Source of the DNA: CAZGKW01 sp964526295
GTDB taxonomy: Bacteria > Planctomycetota > Phycisphaerae > FEN-1346
Reading direction: 5' to 3'
Length of the DNA: 64,000 nt
NCBI GenBank assembly: GCA_964526295.1
Contig: CAZGKW010000003.1
Span: forward strand, 62,001-126,000
Shown here: positions 44,114 to 52,587 of the stretch, piece after piece
Layout of the letters: every line of letters begins with the position of its first letter
Position numbering within the stretch: the first letter of the stretch is position 1
Notes under the pieces: generated by a model
Database searches by the model: none
The model's input: only the letters and a program-made list of their open reading frames with translations
Told to the model about the DNA's origin: nothing
Made by a program: the position numbers and the translations under genes

Positions 44114-45613
44114 ATGCAACACTCGCTCCTGGCCACCCTCGCTGTTGGCTTGAGCCACGCCGCGGCCCCCGCCGCCGAGACGCCGCCGCGCCCGCGGCTG
44201 ATCATTCTGGCCGACATGGGCAACGAGCCCGACGAAGAACAGCAGATGGCCCACATGCTGGTCAACTGCAACGAGTTCGAGCTGGAGGGGCTCATCGCGG
44301 TGACGGGCAAGTTCCTCAACGAGAATTCGCCCAACAAGTTCAAGCAGGTCGTCCATCCGGAGCTGTTCCTCAAGCTGATCGACGGCTACGTGCAGGTGGA
44401 GGCGAACCTCCGGCGGCACGCAGACGGCTGGCCTACGGCAACGTATCTCCGGAGCATCGTGCGGCCGGGGCAGACGAGGTACGGGCTGGCCGACGTGGGC
44501 GAGGGAAAAGCGTCGCCGGGGTCGAAGCTGATCGCCCGAGCACTGGAGAAGGACGATCCCCGGCCGCTGAACGTGGTGGTCAACGCGGGATCGAACACGC
44601 TGGCGCAGGCGCTGGTGGATCTTCGGGCCGCGAGGCCGGCGCGGGAGGTGGAGGCGATGGTCCGCAAGCTCCGCGTCTTCGAGAACGGCGCCCAGGACAA
44701 CTGCGGCGCCTGGATCTGCCGCGAGTTCCCCGACGTTCACTGGATCCGCAGCAACCACCAGACGTACGGCTATATGGGTCAGGCCCGCCCCGGCAAGCCG
44801 GCCGCCGGGCCGTATTGCTGGGGCCCGCATCCACGGTCGCACCAGGGCCAGCACCGGTGGGCCGAGGACCACATCATGCGGGGCCACGGGGCGATCGGCG
44901 AACGCTACCCCTACCGGTTCAACGGCAACGGCTTCCTCGAGGGCGGAGGCACCATTCCCTGGATGGGCCTGGTCAACAAGGGACTCTACGACGTCGACCA
45001 CCCGCACTGGGGCGGCTGGAGTGGACGGTTCACCCGGACCAAGCGGAAGAACGTCTGGTCGAGGCACGCAAGCGTGCGGGCCGACGAGCAGATCTATGGT
45101 GACTTCTACGTATACACCGAAGCGTCGGACCAGTGGACGTGCCCCGACGAGGGCGTGGCCTACGACGGCAAGTTCGCGCCGGTGTGGCGATTCCGCAAAG
45201 CGATGCTCCACAACTGTCAGGCTCGCTTCGACTGGTGCGTCAAGCCGTACGACCAGGCGAACCACCATCCGGTGGCGGCGGTCGGGGGAGACAAGACGGA
45301 TGCGATCCTGCGCGTGCGGGCGAAAGCAGGCGGCACGATGGAGTTCGACGCCTCGGCATCGGCCGATCCGGACGGAGACGCCCTGTCGTTCCGATGGTGG
45401 CTCTATCCCGAGCCGGGGACCTACCGCGGCGAGATGCCGACGATCGACGGCGGCGACGCCAGGCAGTGCTCGCTCGAGCTCCCCGCCGACTCGGCCGGCA
45501 GGCAGATTCACCTGATACTCGAAGTCACCGACCAGAGCGACATCGTCACGCTGACCGATTACCGACGGATCGTGATCGACGTCGAGGAGGAGGGCCGCGA
45601 CAAGGCCCGCTAG
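44114..45613 (+). CDS. DUF1593 (nucleoside-hydrolase-like) exported protein
   Basis: 499 residues from ATG 44114; the ribosome binding site is weak. Signal peptide MQHSLLATLAVGLSHAAAPA. The N-terminal domain opens with RLIILADMGNEPDEEQQMAH, the Asp-rich strand of nucleoside-hydrolase-like proteins, followed by LEGLIAVTGKFLNENSPNKF and VVVNAGSNTLAQAL; this is the DUF1593/cellulose-binding-like family. The C-terminal part (about 400-490) is an Ig-like domain (FDASASADPDGDALSFRWWL). Likely periplasmic, acting on a glycoside; substrate unknown. Confidence 0.88.
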   Translation: MQHSLLATLAVGLSHAAAPAAETPPRPRLIILADMGNEPDEEQQMAHMLVNCNEFELEGLIAVTGKFLNENSPNKFKQVVHPELFLKLIDGYVQVEANLRRHADGWPTATYLRSIVRPGQTRYGLADVGEGKASPGSKLIARALEKDDPRPLNVVVNAGSNTLAQALVDLRAARPAREVEAMVRKLRVFENGAQDNCGAWICREFPDVHWIRSNHQTYGYMGQARPGKPAAGPYCWGPHPRSHQGQHRWAEDHIMRGHGAIGERYPYRFNGNGFLEGGGTIPWMGLVNKGLYDVDHPHWGGWSGRFTRTKRKNVWSRHASVRADEQIYGDFYVYTEASDQWTCPDEGVAYDGKFAPVWRFRKAMLHNCQARFDWCVKPYDQANHHPVAAVGGDKTDAILRVRAKAGGTMEFDASASADPDGDALSFRWWLYPEPGTYRGEMPTIDGGDARQCSLELPADSAGRQIHLILEVTDQSDIVTLTDYRRIVIDVEEEGRDKAR

Positions 45614-45771
45614 GCGACGATATCACTGCCGGCCTGGGCCCGTCGCAACAGCAACCGCCTTCCGGGCCGGCAGGGAACTGAGGTCAAGCGAGGTCCGCCG
45701 GGCGTCGTCTCCGGTCCGCGGCGGGCCCGAACAGCCTTTCCGATTTTCACTCTCCGGTCCCCGGCCCTGCC

Positions 45772-46783
45772 TCACGGGTTGATGATGACTTTGTTCCGCT
45801 GGGCCTGCCCCATCGCCGCGACGGCCTCGCCGATCTCCTCGAGCGGGAAACGGTGCGACACAATCCGCTCCGGATCCGCGACGCCGCGCTCCATCAAGCG
45901 GATGGCATGGCTCATGGCGCCCGGCGTCGTACCGAAGGACGCGTCCATCCGCGCCTCCAGGAAGCGTACCAGGCCGCCGTCCACTTCGAACGTCTCGTGC
46001 GTCGTGATACCGAAGACGTTCCACCGCGCACCGCGGCGAAGCAGCGAGACCATCAGACGGACGGCCTCGATGGGCCCGGCCGCCTCGACGACCAGGTCCG
46101 GTCCCCCAGGCAGAATCTCGTAGATGCGGGCCTTCGCATCCTCGGTGTCGGGGTTCACGGTGTGCGTGGCGCCCAGGGCGGCGGCGCTTCTCAAGGCGTA
46201 GTCGCTCGTGTCGACGGCGATTAGACGGCCCGCCCCGGCAGCCTTCGCAACCATCAGGCACAAGAGGCCGATGCCCCCTGTGCCGATGACGACTACGTCG
46301 TCGCCCACCTGCATCCGGCTGTACTGGATGACGCCTTTCCACGCGCCCGAGAGCGGCTCGGTCAGGGCGGCCGCATCGAACGAAATATGCACCGGCTTGT
46401 GGAACAGGCACCGCGCCAGCGTTCGGGTGTACTCGCCGAACGAACCGTTCCACGTCGTCGGCGGCCCGTCGCCGCCGGTCGTGAACGACCCGGCACAGCA
46501 GTGCGTGTTGCCGGTCCGGCAGTGTCGGCAGACGCCGCAGTAGCCTGAGGGCTGGAGGATGACCGCGTCGCCCTCGGCGAACCTGTCGACGCCCTTCCCC
46601 ACCTTCGCCACTACGCCGGAGGGCTCGTGGCCTGGAACGATCGGAACGTGACGTTCCTCCGGATGCCTCCGATGGCCTTGTAATCGGTCTGGCAGAACCC
46701 GCACGAACGGATGCGGACGACCTTCGCCGGCCCGCCAGGGCCTCGGAGAGCCGCCAGGAGCGGCCCCCGGCGCGCAGCGCATT
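45772..46783 (-). pseudogene. Zinc-dependent alcohol dehydrogenase with several indels
   Basis: The main frame is a medium-chain Zn alcohol dehydrogenase: IVPGHEPSGVVAKVGKG, structural zinc Cys cluster CGVCRHCRTGNTHC and Rossmann motif VVIGTGGIGLLCLMVAK, ending NKVIINP. The N-terminus is scrambled across frames: ALRAGGRSWRLSE in one, SPRPWRAGE in another, then VVRIRSCGFCQTDYKAIGG (with the catalytic zinc Cys) in a third. Frame changes near 46721-46725 and 46642-46645 compensate each other. As written, the main frame loses the catalytic Cys. Either a decayed gene next to the element boundary or base-call errors. Confidence 0.7.
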
Positions 46784-46918
46784 GGCAGCGCGCCGTTGCC
46801 CCGGGAGGCCAGGAGGTGGCAACACTCGTCAGCAAGAAGGGCCGCCCAGGAAGAAGGGCGAGGGCGCGCAAGGCCTGGCACACGCCGCCACTTACGCGCA
46901 CTCGGCGTCATATATCGC

Positions 46919-46967
46919 TGGTGGGGCACCAGGGACTCGAACCCCGGACCCGCTGATTAAGAGTCAG
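46919..46967. repeat. attL
   Basis: 49 bases identical to 54335-54383: 3' end of tRNA-Lys through the anticodon loop. The bases flanking both sides differ between the two copies. Confidence 0.9.
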
Positions 46968-46982
46968 TTTCAACCCCTTGAC

Positions 46983-47003
46983 CCGCTGATTGATTGTCAG
47001 CGG
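46983..47003. repeat. Anticodon-arm-like hairpin beside attL
   Basis: CCGCTGA-TTGATTG-TCAGCGG: 7-bp stem, 7-base loop. It contains the GCTGA/TCAGC stem of the target tRNA's anticodon arm, and GACCCGCTGATT is a 12-bp direct repeat of the att core. Confidence 0.6.
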
Positions 47004-47047
47004 TTCCCCTTGTTTTCGCTTGATTCCTGCCCGATTCCGCGTACACT

Positions 47048-47063
47048 GTGCTAGGCCGTGCTA
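47048..47063. repeat. Arm-type site pair (GTGCTA x2)
   Basis: GTGCTA at 47048-47053 and 47058-47063, spaced 10 bp; reverse complement of the TAGCAC sites. Confidence 0.5.
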
Positions 47064-47084
47064 GCCGCCGATTGACGCCGAGTA

Positions 47085-47101
47085 TAGCACAATCATAGCA
47101 C
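47085..47101. repeat. Arm-type site pair (TAGCAC x2)
   Basis: TAGCAC at 47085-47090 and 47096-47101, spaced 11 bp. The same pattern occurs at the right end (54250-54266). Confidence 0.55.
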
Positions 47102-47140
47102 CGCGGACCGACTGACGGACCGACTGACAGGAGGCAAGCC

Positions 47141-48382
47141 ATGGGGCAAGCGACGCCGAAACGACGTAAACGAAACGAGCCCACCCGACTTACGTTCAGC
47201 AAGACCCGCGTCGCCGCCCTCCCCGCACCGGAGACGGGGCGCACGTATGTCTATGACCGCAAGGTGCCCGGCCTGGCCGTCTGTGTGACGGCGAGCGGCA
47301 CGCGGACCTTCTACATGTATCGCAGTCTGAACGGCCGCCCGAAGCGCGTCCGCATCGGCCGCTTCCCCGACCTGAGCGTCGAGCAGGCCCGCCGTCGGGC
47401 GCACGAGCTCCTGGCGGAGATGGCCCGGGGCATCGACCCGACGGCCGCGAGGCGGGCCGCACGCCAGGCCCTGACCTTCCGCGAAGCGTGGCAAGCCTTC
47501 CTGGCCCACGGCGAGGCGCGCAACCGCCCCTCGACGGTGCGGGAGAACCGCCGCATCGGCGAGACGTACTTGCGCCCCTTGATGAGCCGGAAGCTGGCGG
47601 AGATCACGCGCGACGACGTGGCGGCCCTCCATGCCCGCGTCGGCAAGCGCGGGAAGTACCAGGCCAACCGCCTGCTGGCGGCCGTCTCGGCCTGCTACGG
47701 CCACGTGGCCCCCGGCCTGGACAACCCCGCCAAGGGCGTCAAGCGGTTCAAAGAACGCAGCCGCGACCGATTCCTCGATGCCGAAGAGCTGCACCGCTTC
47801 TTCCGGGCGCTCGACGCGGAACCGGCCGAGCACTGGCGGGACTTTTTCCTGCTGACGTTGCTGACGGGCGCACGGAAGGCAAACGTCTTGAGCATGGCCT
47901 GGGCCGACGTCAACCTGGCGCGCGGCGTCTGGCGAATCCCGGCCGACGAGGCGAAGGGCGACGAGCCGCTCGTGTGCGTCCTGGCCGACCCCGCCGTCGC
48001 CATCCTCCGCCGCCGGGCCGCGGCCGCGAACGGCGACCGCTGGGTGTTTCCGAGCGCCGCGAGTGCGAGCGGGCACCGGGCAGAGCCGAAGAAAGCGTGG
48101 GCGGCCCTGTGCAGCCGGGGCGGATTCGTGGACGGCGACGGCAAGGCGACGCTGCGGATCCATGACCTGAGGCGGACCTTAGGCTCCTGGCAGGCCATCG
48201 GGGGTTCAAGCCTCAACGTCATCGGGCGGAGCCTGGGCCATCGGAACCAGGCCACGACGGCTATCTATGCCCGCTTGACTGACAACGTGGTACGGGCGAG
48301 CGTCGAGACGGCCACGGCGGCGATCCTGGCGGCAGGGAACGGCGCGAACGCAACGGACGAGGGGCCACCGCCCCGCCGTTGA
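47141..48382 (+). CDS. int: Tyrosine-recombinase integrase, P4 type
   Basis: 413 residues from ATG 47141 with AGGAGG upstream. The N-terminal arm-binding domain (DUF4102-like, about 20-110) includes VYDRKVPGLAVCVTASGTRT and VRIGRFPDLSVEQARRRAHE. The catalytic domain has Arg in LLTGARKANVLSMAW, the His-x-x-Arg box in RIHDLRRTLGSWQ, then GHRNQATTAIYARL containing His and the nucleophilic Tyr. It catalyses integration at the tRNA-Lys site. It points away from attL, which is 173 bp upstream. Confidence 0.95.
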   Translation: MGQATPKRRKRNEPTRLTFSKTRVAALPAPETGRTYVYDRKVPGLAVCVTASGTRTFYMYRSLNGRPKRVRIGRFPDLSVEQARRRAHELLAEMARGIDPTAARRAARQALTFREAWQAFLAHGEARNRPSTVRENRRIGETYLRPLMSRKLAEITRDDVAALHARVGKRGKYQANRLLAAVSACYGHVAPGLDNPAKGVKRFKERSRDRFLDAEELHRFFRALDAEPAEHWRDFFLLTLLTGARKANVLSMAWADVNLARGVWRIPADEAKGDEPLVCVLADPAVAILRRRAAAANGDRWVFPSAASASGHRAEPKKAWAALCSRGGFVDGDGKATLRIHDLRRTLGSWQAIGGSSLNVIGRSLGHRNQATTAIYARLTDNVVRASVETATAAILAAGNGANATDEGPPPRR

Positions 48383-48698
48383 CGGGGGCGCGCGCCGGAC
48401 GGTAAGGTTTTCCTCTTGACAGCGGTGGTGGACGGCGGTAACCTTGTGGCGAACGAGGCTCTTTACAATTGAATAGCGGCGCTGGCCGTGCCCTCGATCT
48501 GCACCTGGGGGCGGCGGCCGGGTCGGCTCGGGGCGGTTTTGACGCACCGGCCTCGAAGGCGAGATTCCCCTCCCCTCACGGGATGAGGTGCGGCGGCCCG
48601 CAGCGGCCGCCTATGTTGGTTCGTCTCGAACCGGATACCTCGACTCACATGTTTAGCTACGTGTGGGCCGGGGTATCTTTTTTTTTAGGGGCACTCCA
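48383..48698. other. 316-bp gap between int and the first HTH gene
   Basis: Contains a promoter candidate at 48416-48444. A short open frame from 48469 has no ribosome binding site and atypical composition, so I do not call it. Confidence 0.45.
48416..48444 (+). promoter_or_regulatory. Candidate promoter of the element's early operon
   Basis: Perfect -35 TTGACA, 17-bp spacer, -10 TAACCT. Confidence 0.45.
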
Positions 48699-48902
48699 AT
48701 GACGCATCACGATGAGCACATTCTGCTGAAGCGCCGCGAGGCGGCCGCGTTTTTGGGCGTCAAGCCGCAAACCTTGGCCCTCTGGGCGTCGGCCAAGCGG
48801 TACGGGTTGCCGTACATCAAAGTGGGGCGCTCCGTCCGCTACCGAAAGAGCGACTTGCTGGCGTTTCTGGAGCGCCGGACGGTCGGCCCGGTCGCCGAGT
48901 AG
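48699..48902 (+). CDS. Helix-turn-helix excisionase-like protein 1
   Basis: 67 residues from ATG 48699. MTHHDEHILLKRREAAAFLG followed by VKPQTLALWASAKRYGLPYI and KVGRSVRYRKSDLLAFLE is the MerR-like/HTH_17 excisionase fold: the R-Y-R-K-S-D-L ending is characteristic. Such proteins act as excisionases (Xis/AlpA) or repressors in integrative elements. The ribosome binding site is not obvious. It shares its first 17 coding bases with the second HTH gene at 53964. The primase-helicase start follows after 10 bp. Confidence 0.85.
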   Translation: MTHHDEHILLKRREAAAFLGVKPQTLALWASAKRYGLPYIKVGRSVRYRKSDLLAFLERRTVGPVAE

Positions 48903-48912
48903 GAGGCCGGCC

Positions 48913-50889
48913 ATGGGACACGCGACACTTGACGACGCCCTGGCTGCAACGGCCCGGCGCGTCGGCGGTCGGCTGGTCGCGTCGTGGATTTATCCGAACG
49001 GGGCGGTGACAGCCCGCTTCGCACTCGGGGACGGCGCCAAAACGTTCCGGCCGTTCTGCAAGCGGGACGGCGACGGCTGGATGGAGGGCGATCCGCCGGG
49101 CTTGTGGCCGCTCTACGGGGCGAAACGATTGGATCGGTTCCCATCCGAGCCGGGGTTCCTGGCCGAGGGGGAGGCCAAGGCCAACTGCCTCTCGGCCGTC
49201 GGCCTGATCGGCCTGGCGTCGGCCCACGGGGCGAATGGCGCGGCGAAGACCGACTGGCGGCCGCTGGCGGGGCGCGAGCTTTTCATTCTGCCCGACAATG
49301 ACGTGTCCGGTCGGAGGTACGCCGACGCCGTGGCGGCCCTCGTGACCGCCCTGGACCCGCCGGGCCGCGTCCGTCTCCTGGTACTCCCGGACCTGCCGGT
49401 GAAGGGGGACATCGTCGATTGGGTGGGTGCTGATGGGCTGATGGGCGCCAAAACGCCCGACGAAATCCGGGCGGCGATCTTCAAGTTGGCCGCGGCGGCC
49501 CCGCCTTGGACGGCAGAGGCGGTGGATGAGGTCGCGACGACCGACCTGGGCAACGCCGAGCGGTTTGCGCGGACGGCCGGGGGGAAGGCCCGATTCGTCG
49601 GCGGGTGGGGCCGGTGGATCGTCTACCGCGGCGGACGCTGGGCACGCGACGACAGCTTCGCCGTCCTTCAGCTGGCCGGGCAGACCGCCCGGGGCGTCTA
49701 CGACGAGGCCAAGGCGGCCCCTGATCGGACGCGACAGCGGGAGCTTGCCGACCACGCCCGGCGGAGCCAGTCGCGGGACCGCTTGTCCGCCATGGTGGAC
49801 CTGGCCCGGCCCGCCCTGGCCGTGGCCGTCGAAGAGCTCGACGCCGACCCGTTCGCCTTAAACGTGCGAAATGGTGTCCTCGATTTGCGAAGCGGCGAGC
49901 TCCGGCCCCATCGGCCGGCCGACTTGGCTACCCACCGGGCGGCGGTGCGGTATGACAAGGACGCGACCTGTCCGCGCTTCCTGGCTTTCGTTAGCGAAAT
50001 CATGAACGGTCACGCCGGGCTTGTCGCGTACATGCAACGGCTCGTGGGGCTGTGCTTGACGGGAGATGTGTCGGAGCAAGCTATGTGGGTCTTTCACGGC
50101 GACGGGGCGAACGGCAAAACGACCTTTCAGGAGGCGATCTGCGGTCTCCTGGGCGACTACGCCGCCGAAGCGCCGCCCGACCTGTTGCTCGTGCGAAGGA
50201 ACGCCGAGCACCCGTGCGAAGTCGCGGACTTGTGCGGTCGGCGTCTTGTCGTCGCCTCTGAGGCCGACGAAGGCCGACGGCTTCGGGTGCAGCTTGTCAA
50301 GCGTTTGACGGGGAACGTTCGCCTGAAAGCCCGGTTCATGCGCGGCGATTACTTCGAGTTCGGACGGACGCACAAGCTGATCCTGGCGACAAACAGCCGA
50401 CCCGTGATAAGGGAAGCGACTCTGGCTATCTGGCGGCGGATTCGTCTGGTTCCGTTCTCCGTGACCATCCCGCCGGAGCACCAAGACTCGCACCTGCCAG
50501 AGAAGCTGCGAGAGGAACGCTCCGGCATTCTCAACTGGGCGATCAAAGGCTGCCTCGACTGGCAGGAGGGCGGCCTGGACGAACCGCCCGAGGTGCTGGC
50601 CGCCACCGAGGACTACCGGGTAGGCGAGGACCAAGCCGCTGAGTTCTGGGAGGATTGCTGCGTGTTCGGTCCCGGCATCGAAACGTCCCGGGCCGACTTG
50701 TACATGAGCTATACCCGCTGGGCCGCCGAGATCGGCGACCGTCAACCCCTCGGTCGCCGCGCCCTCTACGACCGGGTTCGACGGCGGCGCGACGTGGACG
50801 AGGCGACGAGGCGAATCGGCGGGCGGGTGACCCGGCTTTTCGTCGGCATCGGCGTCCGGGCACCGGAGCCTATCGGCCAAGGTTCATGA
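48913..50889 (+). CDS. Primase-helicase, P4/D5 type (SF3)
   Basis: 658 residues from ATG 48913 with AGGAGG upstream. The N-terminal part is TOPRIM-like: FLAEGEAKANCLSAVGLIG, then ELFILPDNDVSGRRYADAV with the Asp cluster. A D5_N-type linker follows, then an SF3 helicase: Walker A FHGDGANGKTTFQEAI near residue 396, Walker B-like RRLVVASEADEGRRL, motif C KLILATNSRP. The C-terminal region (about 580-658) resembles the winged-helix DNA-binding end of such proteins. It would prime and unwind at the element's own origin, likely the inverted repeat directly after its stop. Confidence 0.92.
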   Translation: MGHATLDDALAATARRVGGRLVASWIYPNGAVTARFALGDGAKTFRPFCKRDGDGWMEGDPPGLWPLYGAKRLDRFPSEPGFLAEGEAKANCLSAVGLIGLASAHGANGAAKTDWRPLAGRELFILPDNDVSGRRYADAVAALVTALDPPGRVRLLVLPDLPVKGDIVDWVGADGLMGAKTPDEIRAAIFKLAAAAPPWTAEAVDEVATTDLGNAERFARTAGGKARFVGGWGRWIVYRGGRWARDDSFAVLQLAGQTARGVYDEAKAAPDRTRQRELADHARRSQSRDRLSAMVDLARPALAVAVEELDADPFALNVRNGVLDLRSGELRPHRPADLATHRAAVRYDKDATCPRFLAFVSEIMNGHAGLVAYMQRLVGLCLTGDVSEQAMWVFHGDGANGKTTFQEAICGLLGDYAAEAPPDLLLVRRNAEHPCEVADLCGRRLVVASEADEGRRLRVQLVKRLTGNVRLKARFMRGDYFEFGRTHKLILATNSRPVIREATLAIWRRIRLVPFSVTIPPEHQDSHLPEKLREERSGILNWAIKGCLDWQEGGLDEPPEVLAATEDYRVGEDQAAEFWEDCCVFGPGIETSRADLYMSYTRWAAEIGDRQPLGRRALYDRVRRRRDVDEATRRIGGRVTRLFVGIGVRAPEPIGQGS

Positions 50890-50982
50890 CTGTTACAGGT
50901 TGTTGCAGGTAGTGCTGGTTAACCTCTACGCGAGCGCAATAGCCTGAGGGGAACCAGATCGTGCTGCTACAACCTGTAACAG
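50890..50982. repeat. Large symmetric inverted repeat, candidate origin
   Basis: Outer arms CTGTTACAGGTTGTTGCAG (50890-50908) and CTGCTACAACCTGTAACAG (50964-50982) pair at 18 of 19. Inner arms CTGGTTAACCTC (50915-50926) and GAGGGGAACCAG (50946-50957) pair at 10 of 12. A symmetric 6/6 internal loop and a 19-base apical loop lie between. It begins directly after the primase-helicase stop. Fits a satellite origin; an RNA structure or operator is also possible. Confidence 0.75.
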
Positions 50983-51075
50983 CCCCCGGAATCGACGGCC
51001 ACGTTGCATGGCCCGCGACGGGGCCGGAAGGGAGACGAAGGCACCTAACCCCTGGCGAATGAAGGGCTTACGGCA

Positions 51076-52059
51076 ATGATGCAAAAAAACAACGCTCTGG
51101 AGAACGGCGAAGATCGGCGGGGTTCGGACCGGCGCGGCGCGAATTCAGGCGTTGACGGGCGTCGGGGCCGCATCCGGGCGGCGGTGAGTGACTACCTGGG
51201 GCGATGGGGGCGAAACCTGACGCCGTACCAGCGGGCAGAACTGGCGCTGAAGCTCAAGCCGCTCATTGCGGCGAAGGCAAAAGAAAACATAAAGCGCGGA
51301 GGGGGTTCGGGGCCGTCGGGTCGTCAGAAATCTGACAACCCGACAGACACCAAAAAGGAACTTGCCAAGGGGGGCCGAGCGGCGGTGAGTGTGCCGCATT
51401 CCGTGCCGCTTTCGGGCGGAGGCGGACGGGAAGGCCGTTCTGAGGGCCTGGCGCGCGGCTCCGGGGTGGCCCCTGGCGGCTCTGAGGGCCTCACGGGCGG
51501 CTCTGGCGGTCCTGGGGGGCCTCTGGCGGCCTCTGAGGGCTTGCGGAAGGGCCGCATCCGGGGTGCTGTGTGTGACTACTTGGCTGGCCGTGGGGGCCGA
51601 AACCGGCCGGGGGCTAGCACCAGGGTAGCACGGCACGGGGGCGGGGGCGGGGAACTGCCGCTTCTGGCCTCTGAAGGGCGGTCTGAGCGTGCGGACCCAC
51701 TGATAGGGTATCAGGAGGCGGGGCGGGACCAGGGCAGCGGGGGCGGCACACCCAAAGCAACCGTAGATCAAAGTGATACACGGTTGGACACTGCCTCCCG
51801 CTTGGCCATGGAGCACGACGACCTCCACGCCCGCACCCTCCCCACCACGTCGAGGGCAGCGGGCTCAGTGGCACGGAGCGTCGGGCGAACCCGCCAGGCT
51901 CACCGGGGGGCGAAGGGCCGGCGGCCGAGCGCGTCGCAGGGGCAACGAGGCCCCCCCCATGTCCCCCCCAAGGGGCGGGGTGCGAACGTAAACTGCTTTC
52001 GTTTCCCAGTAACCGGAATTGGAACGCATTCACGAGAACCGATACGAAAGGGTGAGACG
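51076..52059 (+). other. Open, repeat-rich region of unclear coding status
   Basis: From ATG 51076 one frame stays open through 52587, into the terminase-like gene. The first ~90 codons look real: RIRAAVSDYLGRWGRNLTPY then QRAELALKLKPLIAAKAKEN, reminiscent of ParB/KorB-like plasmid proteins. Then the sequence becomes Gly/Ser/Arg-rich with TCTGAGGGC repeats (51438-51545), and a second copy of the block appears as GRIRGAVCDYLAGRGGRN. The part after about 51650 has no protein character. Probably a truncated or degenerate gene followed by non-coding DNA. Confidence 0.45.
51615..51631. repeat. Internal TAGCAC pair
   Basis: TAGCAC at 51615-51620 and 51626-51631, 11-bp spacing as in the two arm-site pairs at the element's ends. 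Confidence 0.35.
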
Positions 52060-52587
52060 ATGGCGACCGACGAAGTGGCGGGCGACGTGGAGGGCACGGG
52101 GCTGAGCCTGAAGGAAGAAGCCTTCGCCCGGGCCTACGGCGATCCCGATTCGGAAACCTTCGGGAACAAAACTGCGTCCGCGGCGGCGGCCGGTTACGGG
52201 TCGCCGCGAGACTCGGGTTGGCGGGCGGCAAAGCGGCCGCGGGTCCAGGAGCGGATTGCCGAGCTTCAAGAGGCGGCGCGGGCCGCGGAACCGCAAGTGT
52301 TGGCGAACCTGGAGCACGTTCGGCGGCTGGCGATTGAAAAAGGCGACCTGGCGACGGCCCTTCGCGCGACGGAGCTGGCGGGGAAAAGGCTGGGCCTTTT
52401 CTACGAGGCGCATAGCGTCACGATGGCCGGCGAGCTGGAGCGGCGGGAGTGGGATGAAGAGGTGGCGGTCCAGGCTGTGGAGATCGGCAAGATATTGCTG
52501 GAGCGCCAGGCCGCGAGGGAGCTGCCGGCGGCCAGCGGGCCGGATTCGGAGAGCGTCGAAACAGACGAGGAGACGAGTGATGAATAA
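52060..52587 (+). CDS. Terminase-small-subunit-like protein
   Basis: 175 residues from ATG 52060 (AAGGGTGA upstream). LSLKEEAFARAYGDPDSETF followed by GNKTASAAAAGYGSPRDSGW and AAKRPRVQERIAELQE matches the N-terminal HTH of phage terminase small subunits, which recognise pac sites. The C-terminal part is helical and acidic (NLEHVRRLAIEKGDLATALR, then ESVETDEETSDE). No large terminase or capsid genes accompany it; in PICI satellites a lone TerS redirects helper packaging. It overlaps the next start by 8 bp. Confidence 0.78.
   Translation: MATDEVAGDVEGTGLSLKEEAFARAYGDPDSETFGNKTASAAAAGYGSPRDSGWRAAKRPRVQERIAELQEAARAAEPQVLANLEHVRRLAIEKGDLATALRATELAGKRLGLFYEAHSVTMAGELERREWDEEVAVQAVEIGKILLERQAARELPAASGPDSESVETDEETSDE

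Larger units (their letters stand above)
46784..47140. other. 357-bp gap containing attL
   Basis: Holds attL (46919-46967), an anticodon-arm-like hairpin (46983-47003) and four arm-type TAGCAC/GTGCTA sites (47048-47101). A TTGACG at 47072 with ATAGCA 17 bp later is a weak candidate int promoter overlapping the arm sites. Confidence 0.6.

Noticed and set aside
48469..48702. Possible small gene in the element
   Set aside because: No ribosome binding site and atypical residues; overlaps the start of the HTH gene.
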